Source of the DNA: Clostridia bacterium
Lineage (GTDB): Bacteria > Bacillota > Clostridia > Christensenellales > CAG-138
Direction: 5' to 3'
Length of the DNA: 64,000 bases
Assembly: GCA_017448545.1 (NCBI GenBank)
Contig: JAFSLH010000006.1
Coordinates: forward strand, 62,001 to 126,000
Made by a program: the position numbers and the translations under genes
Shown here: positions 8,695 to 16,805 of the stretch, piece after piece
Numbering within the stretch: the first letter of the stretch is position 1
Layout: every line of letters begins with the position of its first letter
Notes under the pieces: model-generated
Databases searched by the model: none
The model's input: the letters and a program-made list of their open reading frames with translations, nothing else
What the model was told of the DNA's origin: nothing

Positions 8695-10718
8695 GATTTG
8701 ATCATCGGTTCCGTTCGATCGCCGCAGCGCCGTCGATGCGCGCCTATGAAGCGGACGGCGTCGTCGTGCGGCTCGACTTTTTCGAACACATGCTGCGGGT
8801 TGCGGTGCTGCGCCGCGACGTGCCGCTGCTGCCGACCTGGAGCGTCTGCCCAAATTGCGACGAAGTGCCCCTTGCGGGGCGCGAAAAGCTCAGCACGGAC
8901 GGGTTCGCGCTCGCTGCGCCGGTCGTAACGGAAACGGAAGAAACCGTTTCGTTTGCGCTGGACGGCACGTCGTTTTCCATTGAAAAGAAGAACTTTCGCA
9001 TCACGGCCCGTACCGACCGCGGCGTTCTGTACCGCGACCGCAGCGGCCTGGCCTACAACTTTGCGGGCGAGCTCGGCGCGGGCTCCGCGCATTATGTGCA
9101 GCGGTTTACGGGGCAGCGGATTTTCGGGCTCGGCGACAAGTCCGGCCCGGTCAGTAAGTCCCTGCGCCGCTATTCGCTCGCAGCCGTCGACTCGATGGGC
9201 TACCATGCCGCCTACAGCGATCCGCTGTACAAGCAGATTCCGTTCTACATTTGCGCGCACGACGCGGGCGCGTACGGGCTGTATTACGATACGTACAGCA
9301 ACGGAACCGTCGATTTCGGCGTGGAGCACGACAACTATTTCGAGCCGTTCCAGTCCGTCCGGTTTGAAGAAGAAAATTTGGTGTTCTATCTGATCCTCGG
9401 CACCGTGCCGGAGATCGTGCGCCGCTTCTCCGCCCTGTGCGGGCCGATCGCGCCGACGCCGGAATGGGCGTTCCGGTATTGCGGCAGCACGATGGAATAC
9501 ACCGACGCGCCGGACGCCGACGCGCGGCTTCGCGGGTTTCTCCGGCAGTGCGCAAAGACCGGCATACGCCCCGGCGGCTTCTATCTGTCCAGCGGCTATA
9601 CGCAGATCGACGACCGGCGCTGCGTCTTTCACTGGAACACGGACAAGATTCCGTCCCCGAAAGCGCTCGCGGCGCACTTCGACGCGCACGGCGTCGCGCT
9701 GATTCCCAACGTCAAGCCGGCGTTTTTGACGGATCATCCGCTGTATCCGACGATCGCCGAACACGGCTGGTTTCTGACGGACGGGACGGGCGCGCCCGCG
9801 TGCTTCCCGTTCTGGGGCGGCATGGCGAGCTATCTCGATTTCACGAACCCCGGCGCGTACGCGTTTTGGAAGGACTGCGTGCGGCGGCAGCTGATCGACA
9901 ACGGCTATCGCCATATCTGGAACGACAACAACGAATACGACGTGCAGGGCGCGGACGTATTTGCCTGCGGCTTCGGGCGGCCGATCCCGGCAAATCGGAT
10001 TCGCCCGCTGTTCTCCTGTCTGATGGCGCGCGCAAGCCGCGAAGCATGTATCGAAGCCGGCGTGGAGGCGCCGTTCAACGTCTCCCGCTGCGCGATCGCC
10101 GGAACACAGCGCGTTGCGTCGACCTGGACGGGCGATAACTTCACCTCGTTTGACGAGCTGCGCTGGAACCACAAACAGGCGATGACGATGGCGCTGACGG
10201 GGTTTGTGTTCTTCGGCCCGGATATCGGCGGCTTTGCCGGGCCGCAGCCGAACCGCGAGCTGTTCTTGCGGTGGCTGCAGTACGGCGTTTTTCTGCCGCG
10301 GTTCACGCTCCATTCGTGGAAGCCGGACGCGCCGTCCACGATGCCGTGGCTCTATCCCGATCTGCTGCCCGCCGTGCAGCGGCTCTTTGCCCTGCGCGAC
10401 GCGATGGTGCCGTACCTCTTTGCCGAAGCGGAGCGCAGCCGCACGACGCGCGATCCGCTGATTCGCCCCGTCTTTTGGGAACAGCCGGACTACGATCCCG
10501 AAAGCGATTGCTTCCTGTGCGGGGATCGTGTGCTGGCCTGTCCGGTGTTTGACGAAGGCGCGGCGGCGGTGTGCGTAACGCTGCCGACGCACTCCGCAGG
10601 CTGGACGCTGCGCGGCGACGGCGACCCGATCGCAGGCGGCACGACCGTCACCGTCCCCTGCGCGCCGACCGATCCGCCGGTCTGGTTCGTCAAAGCGGAT
10701 TATCCGAATCCATGGTAA
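8691..10718 (+). CDS. Glycoside hydrolase family 31 (alpha-glucosidase/alpha-xylosidase-like)
   Basis: 675 residues, no signal peptide, so cytoplasmic. The GH31 nucleophile region IWNDNNEYDV gives D412, and the acid/base region TWTGDN gives D482. An N-terminal beta-sandwich of about 230 residues precedes the barrel, as in the family. GH31 enzymes split alpha-linked glucose or xylose from oligosaccharides. The GTG start overlaps the upstream esterase stop, with AAGGGGG ahead of it. A GPH sugar symporter gene converges from the other side. Substrate cannot be read from sequence. Confidence 0.92.
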   Translation: MRFDHRFRSIAAAPSMRAYEADGVVVRLDFFEHMLRVAVLRRDVPLLPTWSVCPNCDEVPLAGREKLSTDGFALAAPVVTETEETVSFALDGTSFSIEKKNFRITARTDRGVLYRDRSGLAYNFAGELGAGSAHYVQRFTGQRIFGLGDKSGPVSKSLRRYSLAAVDSMGYHAAYSDPLYKQIPFYICAHDAGAYGLYYDTYSNGTVDFGVEHDNYFEPFQSVRFEEENLVFYLILGTVPEIVRRFSALCGPIAPTPEWAFRYCGSTMEYTDAPDADARLRGFLRQCAKTGIRPGGFYLSSGYTQIDDRRCVFHWNTDKIPSPKALAAHFDAHGVALIPNVKPAFLTDHPLYPTIAEHGWFLTDGTGAPACFPFWGGMASYLDFTNPGAYAFWKDCVRRQLIDNGYRHIWNDNNEYDVQGADVFACGFGRPIPANRIRPLFSCLMARASREACIEAGVEAPFNVSRCAIAGTQRVASTWTGDNFTSFDELRWNHKQAMTMALTGFVFFGPDIGGFAGPQPNRELFLRWLQYGVFLPRFTLHSWKPDAPSTMPWLYPDLLPAVQRLFALRDAMVPYLFAEAERSRTTRDPLIRPVFWEQPDYDPESDCFLCGDRVLACPVFDEGAAAVCVTLPTHSAGWTLRGDGDPIAGGTTVTVPCAPTDPPVWFVKADYPNPW

Positions 10719-10725
10719 GAACTGC

Positions 10726-10757
10726 AAAAGCTCCCGGCTGAACCGTCGGGAGCTTTT
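10726..10757 (+). terminator. Bidirectional intrinsic terminator
   Basis: AAAAGCTCCCG (10726-10736) pairs perfectly with CGGGAGCTTTT (10747-10757). A tracts and T tracts on both sides allow it to stop the esterase-GH31 transcript and the convergent GPH transporter transcript. Confidence 0.88.
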
Positions 10758-10776
10758 CTGTTGCAATTTTGTTTTA

Positions 10777-12261
10777 TCAGATGTCGATCAGGTTCTGTTC
10801 ATAGGAGCGTTTCAGTTCCTGTTCCTTCCGTTCCTGCAGCTCGGCGACCTTGCGGCGGGAAAGCGGATACACGACGAACAGCAGCAGCGCCATCACGCCG
10901 AACAGCACCGCGGGAATCAGCGTCGCGAGGTCGTACATGATCTTCAGATTCTCCGGCGTCTGCACCGCGCCTTTTTCGTAGCGATAGTGCATGCCGAGCA
11001 GCGCGCCGTTCACGCAGATCGCCGCCAGCACCTGTCCGATCTTGCGGAAGAAATTGAAGACGGAATACGCGGTGCCGGTGTCGCGGCTGCCGGTTTTGAC
11101 CTCGATATCGTCGGTCGAATCGGTGACCATCGCCCACAGCTGCATGACGAGCGTCGTCAGGCCGCAGCCGCTGACAAAGTTCATAACGAGGAAAACCCAC
11201 ATCAGCTTGCCGGGCTCCAGATCGCGCAGGAAGAACAGCACCAGATTCGCGGCGGCAGCGGCCGTCACGCCGACGGCGCAGACCTCTTTCTTGCCGAGCT
11301 TCCGCGTCAGATTGGGCAGAAAGAACATGAACACGAGCATCGGCGAATACGTGCAGGCCTGCGTCGCAAGATTCATCCAGTTCGCGTGGAAATAATCGTC
11401 GAACAGATAGGTATAGAAGCTCTGCGTGAACATCTGCCCCGAAAGCAGCAGCATCGAAATCAGGCTGATCGCGACGAACGCGCGGTTTTGGAACAGCAGC
11501 TTCACGGCGCGGCCCGTCGCGCCCTTTTCTTTGGCCTGCGGCTTCGTCTTGACCCGTTCCCTGTTCAGCAGAAACGCAACGATCAGCAGCGCAAGCGAGC
11601 AGACCGACATGATGATCACGCCGATCAGCACGGGACGGTACTGCAGGTCGGTCAGCGCCTTGCCGTTTTCGCCGAGGATCGGCGCGCCGGTCTCATCGAG
11701 CCGCTTGGCATACGCAAAGCTCGCGATCAGCAGCACGGGGATCGAACCGAGCGCCGCGCCGATCGACCGGAACACGGACAGCTTGCTGCGCTCGCGGTCG
11801 TCGGTGGTCACGACCGACGCCAGCGAACCGAACGGAATCTGCAGCATCGTATACGCCATGCCGAACAGGATATACGTCAGGGTCGCATACACGCAGGTGA
11901 ACAGCACGCGATCCGGCTCGCCCATGCTGGGAAGCCGGACGAACATCAGTACACCGCAAACGGCGAGCGGGGCCGCCGCATACAGAATCCACGGCCGATA
12001 CCGTCCGAACCGGCCCGGCTTTGCCGTGTCCGCGATGCGGCCCATAATCGGATCGTTGATCGCGTCCCAGATCCGCGCCGCGATGAACATCAGCATGATG
12101 AACAGCGGACTCAGATGCAGAATGTCGGTATAGTACTTCTGCAGCAGCGTCGTGACCAGACTGAAAATCAAACAGCCGGCCGCATCGATCATGCCGTAGC
12201 CGATGTAGTCCTTCGCTTTCAGGCCGCTTGTGCGGGCGATATAATGCGTTTTCTGTTCCAT
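10777..12261 (-). CDS. GPH-family sugar:cation symporter (MelB-like)
   Basis: 494 residues with 12 predicted membrane helices. The loop motif ARIWDAINDPIMGRIADTAK between helices 2 and 3, including RIWDAINDP, is the hallmark of the glycoside-pentoside-hexuronide family, which takes up oligosaccharides or pentosides with Na+ or H+. The ATG at 12261 follows GGGAGGGG. It converges on the esterase-GH31 operon, whose products could process what it imports. It has its own promoter at 12293-12321. Confidence 0.9.
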   Translation of the reverse strand: MEQKTHYIARTSGLKAKDYIGYGMIDAAGCLIFSLVTTLLQKYYTDILHLSPLFIMLMFIAARIWDAINDPIMGRIADTAKPGRFGRYRPWILYAAAPLAVCGVLMFVRLPSMGEPDRVLFTCVYATLTYILFGMAYTMLQIPFGSLASVVTTDDRERSKLSVFRSIGAALGSIPVLLIASFAYAKRLDETGAPILGENGKALTDLQYRPVLIGVIIMSVCSLALLIVAFLLNRERVKTKPQAKEKGATGRAVKLLFQNRAFVAISLISMLLLSGQMFTQSFYTYLFDDYFHANWMNLATQACTYSPMLVFMFFLPNLTRKLGKKEVCAVGVTAAAAANLVLFFLRDLEPGKLMWVFLVMNFVSGCGLTTLVMQLWAMVTDSTDDIEVKTGSRDTGTAYSVFNFFRKIGQVLAAICVNGALLGMHYRYEKGAVQTPENLKIMYDLATLIPAVLFGVMALLLFVVYPLSRRKVAELQERKEQELKRSYEQNLIDI

Positions 12262-12292
12262 GACCCCTCCCGAATGCAACCGTTCTGTCTGC

Positions 12293-12321
12293 AGTATACC
12301 ATCTTTGCGTCCGGAACACAA
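12293..12321 (-). promoter_or_regulatory. Promoter of the GPH symporter gene
   Basis: Reading the minus strand: TTGTGT (12316-12321), 17-nt spacer, TATACT (12293-12298). Confidence 0.7.
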
Positions 12322-12382
12322 TCCCGAATCCTGTCCGTCCTTCGCCGCGTCGTTCATACTTTTTTCGAATATTATTAACATA

Positions 12383-12412
12383 TTGCAGGTGTTTTTACGT
12401 GAAATTTATGAT
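12383..12412 (+). promoter_or_regulatory. Promoter of the peptidoglycan-binding protein gene
   Basis: TTGCAG (12383-12388), 18-nt spacer, TATGAT (12407-12412). The leader to the ATG at 12490 is about 70 nt and G-rich; I recognise no known regulatory RNA in it. Confidence 0.55.
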
Positions 12413-12489
12413 ATGATATCTTTGCTATGATAGTAACGCGGGGAAGTATACCCTTTCGGGGGAGGACGCCCTTAGAATAAGGAGGCATT

Positions 12490-13437
12490 ATGGAAGAATA
12501 CTGGAATCCGGACGAAACTTCGGAAGAGATGCCGGAAACGGCGGAAGTCGAAGAATCGACGATGGATCTTGAACCGGAAGAAGGCGAAGCGCTGTTCGAC
12601 GAACCTGTTTACGAAGAACCGCCGAAGCCCAAGAAGAAAAAGTCCTTTAAGAAAAAGCTCCGCCGCATGATCCGCCGTTTCAACCGCCTGCCGCTTGTGA
12701 CGAAGATCATCGAGATTGCCGCGGTCGTTCTGATCCTTGCCGCAATCGTTCTCCTGCTCATTCTGCTGCCGAAGTCCTGCGGCACGAAGGAGCCCGAGGC
12801 CGCCGTTCCCACCGCAACGCCGGTCGCAACGCCGGAGGAAAAGGAGCCTGAGGCCACGCCTGCGCCGACGGACGTTCCGCGCGATCCCACGGCTACGCCG
12901 TTCATTATCCCCGCTCTGACGCAGAACCTGAAGTCGGGCATGAGCGACGCGGCAGTCATTCCGTACGTCCGGACGCGGCTTGTCGACCTCGGCTATATGG
13001 AGATGCCGGCTTCGAACGACGCGCTGTATGATCAGGAAACCGTGAACGCAATCAAGCGGTTCCAGTACCGCAACTTCGGCGACGATGTGCGGATGTGGGA
13101 CGGCATCATCGGCCAGACGACCTATGAGCTTCTGACCTCGTCCAACGCGAAGGCGTTCTTCATGCGCAAGGGCGATACGGACGAGAAGATGTTCGGCAAC
13201 GCGCTTGTGACGAAGCTGCAGAACGATCTGAAGACGCTGAACTACTATAAGTCGGTTCCGACCGGAACGTATGACGACACGACGGCCAGCGCCGTGAAGT
13301 CCTTCCAGCGCGCGAACAGTCTTGACGCGGACGGCGTAGCGGGTCTCCGCACGCTGCAGCTGATCAAGACGCTGCTGGCGCAGGGCACGACTGCGGCCGA
13401 GCCCGAAACGCAGAGCACCGATGCGCCGGGCGCTTAA
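12490..13437 (+). CDS. Membrane protein with C-terminal peptidoglycan-binding (PG_binding_1) repeats
   Basis: 315 residues. An acidic cytoplasmic N-terminus (about 1-50) is followed by a Lys/Arg cluster, one membrane helix at about 77-95, and a Pro/Thr/Glu linker rich in TPEP-type repeats (about 100-135). Two peptidoglycan-binding domain repeats follow: about 145-215 (TVNAIKRFQYRN) and 225-295 (TASAVKSFQRANSLDADGVAG). There is no catalytic domain, so it probably links the membrane to the cell wall or senses it. The ATG follows AAGGAGGC. It is a monocistronic unit ending in the terminator at 13451-13486. Confidence 0.85.
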   Translation: MEEYWNPDETSEEMPETAEVEESTMDLEPEEGEALFDEPVYEEPPKPKKKKSFKKKLRRMIRRFNRLPLVTKIIEIAAVVLILAAIVLLLILLPKSCGTKEPEAAVPTATPVATPEEKEPEATPAPTDVPRDPTATPFIIPALTQNLKSGMSDAAVIPYVRTRLVDLGYMEMPASNDALYDQETVNAIKRFQYRNFGDDVRMWDGIIGQTTYELLTSSNAKAFFMRKGDTDEKMFGNALVTKLQNDLKTLNYYKSVPTGTYDDTTASAVKSFQRANSLDADGVAGLRTLQLIKTLLAQGTTAAEPETQSTDAPGA

Positions 13438-13450
13438 GATGAACCAAAAC

Positions 13451-13486
13451 GAGCTGTGAGGCACACGCTTCACAGCTCTCTTTTTT
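13451..13486 (+). terminator. Intrinsic terminator
   Basis: GAGCTGTGA (13451-13459) pairs with TCACAGCTC (13470-13478), followed by TCTTTTTT. Confidence 0.92.
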
Positions 13487-13495
13487 ATGCTGTTG

Positions 13496-14182
13496 TTACG
13501 GGGCGGGCGGGTATTCGGTGCAGAGCAGCCGATAGGGCGGCTCGTCCTCCTCGATCTTCGGGAAGCGGCCGACGGGCGGGTTGAACCGGTTGTCGTTCGC
13601 GTCGTCGTTGACGGCGGAAACCTCGCCGATCAGCACAGGGCCCGTGCCGGGCGCGACCTCGAAATCGTGATACAGGTACGGCTGGATCGAAATACTCATG
13701 CCCGGCAGCAGTGCGATCTGCGTTCCGGCGGGAACCGTTCGCGTTTCGCCGTCGAGATGCAGCGTCACCGGGGACGTGCGGTCGATGCTCTCGTCGGGCA
13801 GCGAATGATAGACGCGGATCAGCAGCGTGCCGCCCGCGCGGTTGATGATGTCCTCCATCTTGTTCCAATGAAAGTGGTTCGGGGAATACTGCCCCTCCTT
13901 CAGATACAGCAGCTTTTCGGCGTAGGACTTCGGGTAGCGATCCCTTTGCAAAAGGTTCCCGTTCCGCAGCGTAATCAGCGAGAACCCGACGCGGTCGAAG
14001 TCGCCCAGGCCGTAGTCCGTGATGTCCCAGCCGAGCAGGTTGTCCCGCACCTCGTCGAACGCATGACCCTTGCTCTGCCAGTCCTCCGGCGTAAAGTCGC
14101 AAAACGGCGGCAGGTGAACGCCGTTTTCGCGGATCATGGCTTCCATTTCGCGCAGCGCGCGGTTGACTTCCGAACGTTTCAT
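13496..14182 (-). CDS. D-lyxose ketol-isomerase-like cupin enzyme
   Basis: 228 residues. The family start MKRSEVNRALREMEAMI and the metal-binding cupin block NHFHWNKMEDIINRAGG match D-lyxose/D-mannose isomerases of the B. subtilis YdaE type, where two His, one Glu and a later His hold Mn2+. The later His is in YLYHDFEV. The reaction is interconversion of D-lyxose and D-xylulose, sometimes D-mannose and D-fructose. The ATG at 14182 follows GGGGAGGC. It converges on the peptidoglycan-binding gene and is divergent from the membrane esterase. A TATACT -10 is present at about 14234-14239 but lacks a good -35. Confidence 0.85.
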   Translation of the reverse strand: MKRSEVNRALREMEAMIRENGVHLPPFCDFTPEDWQSKGHAFDEVRDNLLGWDITDYGLGDFDRVGFSLITLRNGNLLQRDRYPKSYAEKLLYLKEGQYSPNHFHWNKMEDIINRAGGTLLIRVYHSLPDESIDRTSPVTLHLDGETRTVPAGTQIALLPGMSISIQPYLYHDFEVAPGTGPVLIGEVSAVNDDANDNRFNPPVGRFPKIEEDEPPYRLLCTEYPPAP

Positions 14183-14323
14183 GCTGCCTCCCCCGCCGTC
14201 CTTTGCGGGCGGCGTTCCCCTCGATTGTTTTCTACAGTATAACAGATTCGCTCCGCAAAATCCACCGCTTTGTTGCCGCAATCGCAAAATCCGTTTCTTT
14301 CCGAAAAACCTGTCGCCGTGCGG

Positions 14324-14353
14324 TTGACGAACCGTGTCGAAACAAGGTATACT
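14324..14353 (+). promoter_or_regulatory. Promoter of the membrane esterase-NUDIX operon
   Basis: TTGACG (14324-14329), 18-nt spacer, TATACT (14348-14353), 28 nt before the start codon. Confidence 0.75.
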
Positions 14354-14380
14354 GTTTCAAAGAAACCTTTCGGAGGAACT

Positions 14381-16150
14381 ATGATCGGGTTTTGGATCGT
14401 GTTTTCGGTCCTGCTGCTGCTCATGCTTGCGGTGCTGGAACTGAACAAAAACATACTGCTCGGCTTCGCGCTGCTGGCGCTTGTCGCGGCCGCGTTCGCG
14501 GTGCTGTTCTTGAAAGCGCTGCGCAAAAAGTGGTACTTTGCCGCGCTCGGGTGGATCGGCTTCCTTGGCTGCTTCGTCGGAATTCTGTTTCTGACCTGGC
14601 CGCCGACAAAGCCCGTTCCCGCCTATGAACCGGGAACGGAGCCGGTGCGCACCGCGGTCGTTTCCGTGCGCGACGGCGACGTACGCGGCGTTGTGATCGG
14701 GGACTGCGCCGTGGAGCTGTACGCCGGGATTCCGTACGCCGCGCCGCCGGTCGGCGAGCTGCGCTGGAAAGCGCCGCAGGATCCCGCGCCGTGGGACGGC
14801 GTGCTCGAAGCGGATCACTTCGCGCCGATGGCCGCGCAGCCGACGAACCTGCCGATTTACGACAGTCTGGCGCAGATCATCGGGTACCACGATTACCGGA
14901 TTTCGCTGTACGATAATTACGTCGAGCCGGTCAGCGAAGACGCGCTGTACCTGAACGTCTGGAAGCCCGCCGGCACGCAGGAGAACCTGCCGGTCATCGT
15001 GTACATCCACGGCGGCTCGCTGCAGACCGGGCAGCCCTGGTATGGGGATTACGCCGGAAAGGGCATTGCGGCGGTGGAAAACGTCGTCGTGGTCAACCTC
15101 GGCTACCGGCTCGGCGCGTTCGGCTTCCTCGCGACCGAAGAACTGGCCGCCGAAGCCGGAACGGCCGGAAACTACGGCTTGCTCGACCAGATCAAAGCGC
15201 TCGAATGGGTGCGCGACAACATTGCCGCGTTCGGCGGCGATCCGGAGCAGGTCACGCTCGCCGGGGAGAGCGCAGGATCGGCATGCGTCAGCGCGCTCTG
15301 CACGTCGCCGCTCGCAAAGGGGCTGTTCCGGTACGCGCTGCTGGAAAGCTCGACCGTCGTTTCGGTCGAACCGCCGCATTCGTACCGGCCGCTGGACGAA
15401 GCAATGGAATCCGGCGCCAAGCTGATGGAACGACTCGGCGCAGGTTCGCTTGCGGAGCTGCGCGCGCTCGACGCTTCCGCGCTGATCCCGGAGGCCTACA
15501 CGCAGCACCATATCACGATCGACGGAACCGTACTGACCGAATCGCCGTATGCGTCGTACCGAAAAGGCGAACACAATGAGCAGGCGATCCTGCACGGCTA
15601 CAACAGCGAGGAAAGCGGCCCGTTCATTCTGTTCGATCACGCGAACCTGCAAAACTACGAACAGAAGGTGCGCGCGTACTTTGCGGAATACGCCGACGAC
15701 GTGCTGACTCTTTACGCCCCGACGACCGACGGGGAAGCTGACCGATACTGGGCGATGATCTACGGCGCGGTGTTCTTCAATTATCCGCATTACTGTCTGA
15801 ACCGGCTCGCTGCGGACTGCGGAATTCCCGTCTATGAATACCGGTTCCAGAAATCGAACGGGCGGCTCGGCGCGTGGCACAGCGGCGAACTGATCTACCT
15901 GTACGGCAACGTGCCGGCACAATCCGCGCTGTTTGACGAAACCGACCGCGCGCTTTCCCGCACGATGATGGCGTACTGCAAAAACTTTGCCGTGTCCGGC
16001 GACCCGAACGGCGACGGGCTTCCGCTTTGGGAACAGTCGGACGGATCGCGGCTGCTCAAGCTGGATTCGGAAACCGGCATGGCGGACGATGAAATGCTCG
16101 CGTTTTACGCGATTCTCGACCGGATGCAGGGTTGGGAGGACGAGCCATGA
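14381..16150 (+). CDS. Membrane-anchored carboxylesterase type B
   Basis: 589 residues. Three hydrophobic helices occupy about residues 1-85, an unusual addition to this family. The esterase domain begins near residue 100 with the GDVRGVVIGDCAVELYAGIPYAAPP region, and has the oxyanion loop YIHGGSLQTG and the nucleophile GESAG (S297). A C-terminal His lies in GAWHSGELIYLYG. The catalytic part probably faces outside, but orientation is inferred. The ATG at 14381 follows GGAGGAAC. It overlaps the NUDIX gene by 4 nt (ATGA). Shares family but not close sequence with the esterase at 7339-8694. Confidence 0.88.
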   Translation: MIGFWIVFSVLLLLMLAVLELNKNILLGFALLALVAAAFAVLFLKALRKKWYFAALGWIGFLGCFVGILFLTWPPTKPVPAYEPGTEPVRTAVVSVRDGDVRGVVIGDCAVELYAGIPYAAPPVGELRWKAPQDPAPWDGVLEADHFAPMAAQPTNLPIYDSLAQIIGYHDYRISLYDNYVEPVSEDALYLNVWKPAGTQENLPVIVYIHGGSLQTGQPWYGDYAGKGIAAVENVVVVNLGYRLGAFGFLATEELAAEAGTAGNYGLLDQIKALEWVRDNIAAFGGDPEQVTLAGESAGSACVSALCTSPLAKGLFRYALLESSTVVSVEPPHSYRPLDEAMESGAKLMERLGAGSLAELRALDASALIPEAYTQHHITIDGTVLTESPYASYRKGEHNEQAILHGYNSEESGPFILFDHANLQNYEQKVRAYFAEYADDVLTLYAPTTDGEADRYWAMIYGAVFFNYPHYCLNRLAADCGIPVYEYRFQKSNGRLGAWHSGELIYLYGNVPAQSALFDETDRALSRTMMAYCKNFAVSGDPNGDGLPLWEQSDGSRLLKLDSETGMADDEMLAFYAILDRMQGWEDEP

Positions 16151-16608
16151 CAGAAGAATCGAAAATGGAATACTCCTGCGGCGCGGTGCTGTACACCTGG
16201 CGCGGACAAACCCCGCGCTACGTCCTCGTGTACGATTCCCACTACGGCTTCCCGAAGGGTCATATCGAGCCCGGCGAGACAAAGGAACAGACCGCCCTGC
16301 GCGAAATCTATGAGGAAACCGGCATCCACGCCAGACTCGACATCGATTTCTGCATGACGGACGAATACGAGCTGCCTTCCAAGCCCGGCATCCGCAAGGA
16401 AGTCACGTTCTTTCTCGCTTCGTTCCATCCGTCTGCGTACCCGCGCCCGCGCAACGAAATCAAACGGGTGCGCGTCGTTTCGTTTGAGGACGCGCTGCAG
16501 ATGCTCTGGCATCCGAACCTGCAGGCGATCCTGCGCGCCGCCCACGAACGCATTCTGGAGCGCGGCCCGCAGTTCCGTTCGCACAAACGGCACAAAAAGC
16601 AACAGTGA
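16147..16608 (+). CDS. NUDIX hydrolase
   Basis: 153 residues. The NUDIX box runs from G38 to I60 (GHIEPGETKEQTALREI then YEETGI) and fits GX5EX7REUXEEXGU exactly. The FPKGHIEPGE context is typical of the diadenosine tetraphosphate/dinucleotide polyphosphate group, so Ap4A-type substrates are possible. The basic C-terminus (SHKRHKKQQ) may bind nucleic acid. Coupled by an ATGA overlap to the membrane esterase, for which I see no functional link. Confidence 0.9.
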   Translation: MTEESKMEYSCGAVLYTWRGQTPRYVLVYDSHYGFPKGHIEPGETKEQTALREIYEETGIHARLDIDFCMTDEYELPSKPGIRKEVTFFLASFHPSAYPRPRNEIKRVRVVSFEDALQMLWHPNLQAILRAAHERILERGPQFRSHKRHKKQQ

Positions 16609-16616
16609 ATGTCCCT

Positions 16617-16645
16617 TCCCGGCGGCGCGTGCCGTCGGGATTTTT
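16617..16645 (+). terminator. Intrinsic terminator
   Basis: TCCCGGCGGC (16617-16626) pairs with GCCGTCGGGA (16631-16640) across a 4-nt loop, then five T. Ends the esterase-NUDIX operon. Confidence 0.9.
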
Positions 16646-16686
16646 GCACTGTTTTGCGGAGATTTTCCCGATTCCCGGCGAAGCGG

Positions 16687-16715
16687 TTGACAAGCGCCGC
16701 TTTATGCTTTACAAT
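16687..16715 (+). promoter_or_regulatory. Near-consensus promoter of rho
   Basis: TTGACA (16687-16692), 17-nt spacer, TACAAT (16710-16715). The leader is about 85 nt. A small palindrome CTTCCGATCGGAAG sits at the predicted transcript 5' end (16723-16736). Confidence 0.88.
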
Positions 16716-16805
16716 GAAATCGCTTCCGATCGGAAGACCCTTTTTTGACTGTTTCCCATTCCAATTGCATACGCTTTTTCCAACCGAAATTTCCCGGAGG
16801 TTTTT

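Noticed and set aside
12413..12489. Riboswitch in the G-rich leader of the peptidoglycan-binding protein
   Set aside because: The leader is under 80 nt and matches no known aptamer pattern I recognise.
16723..16746. Palindrome and T run in the rho leader as an attenuator
   Set aside because: The hairpin lies at about the first transcribed nucleotides, too early to act as a terminator in its own transcript; it may only protect the 5' end.
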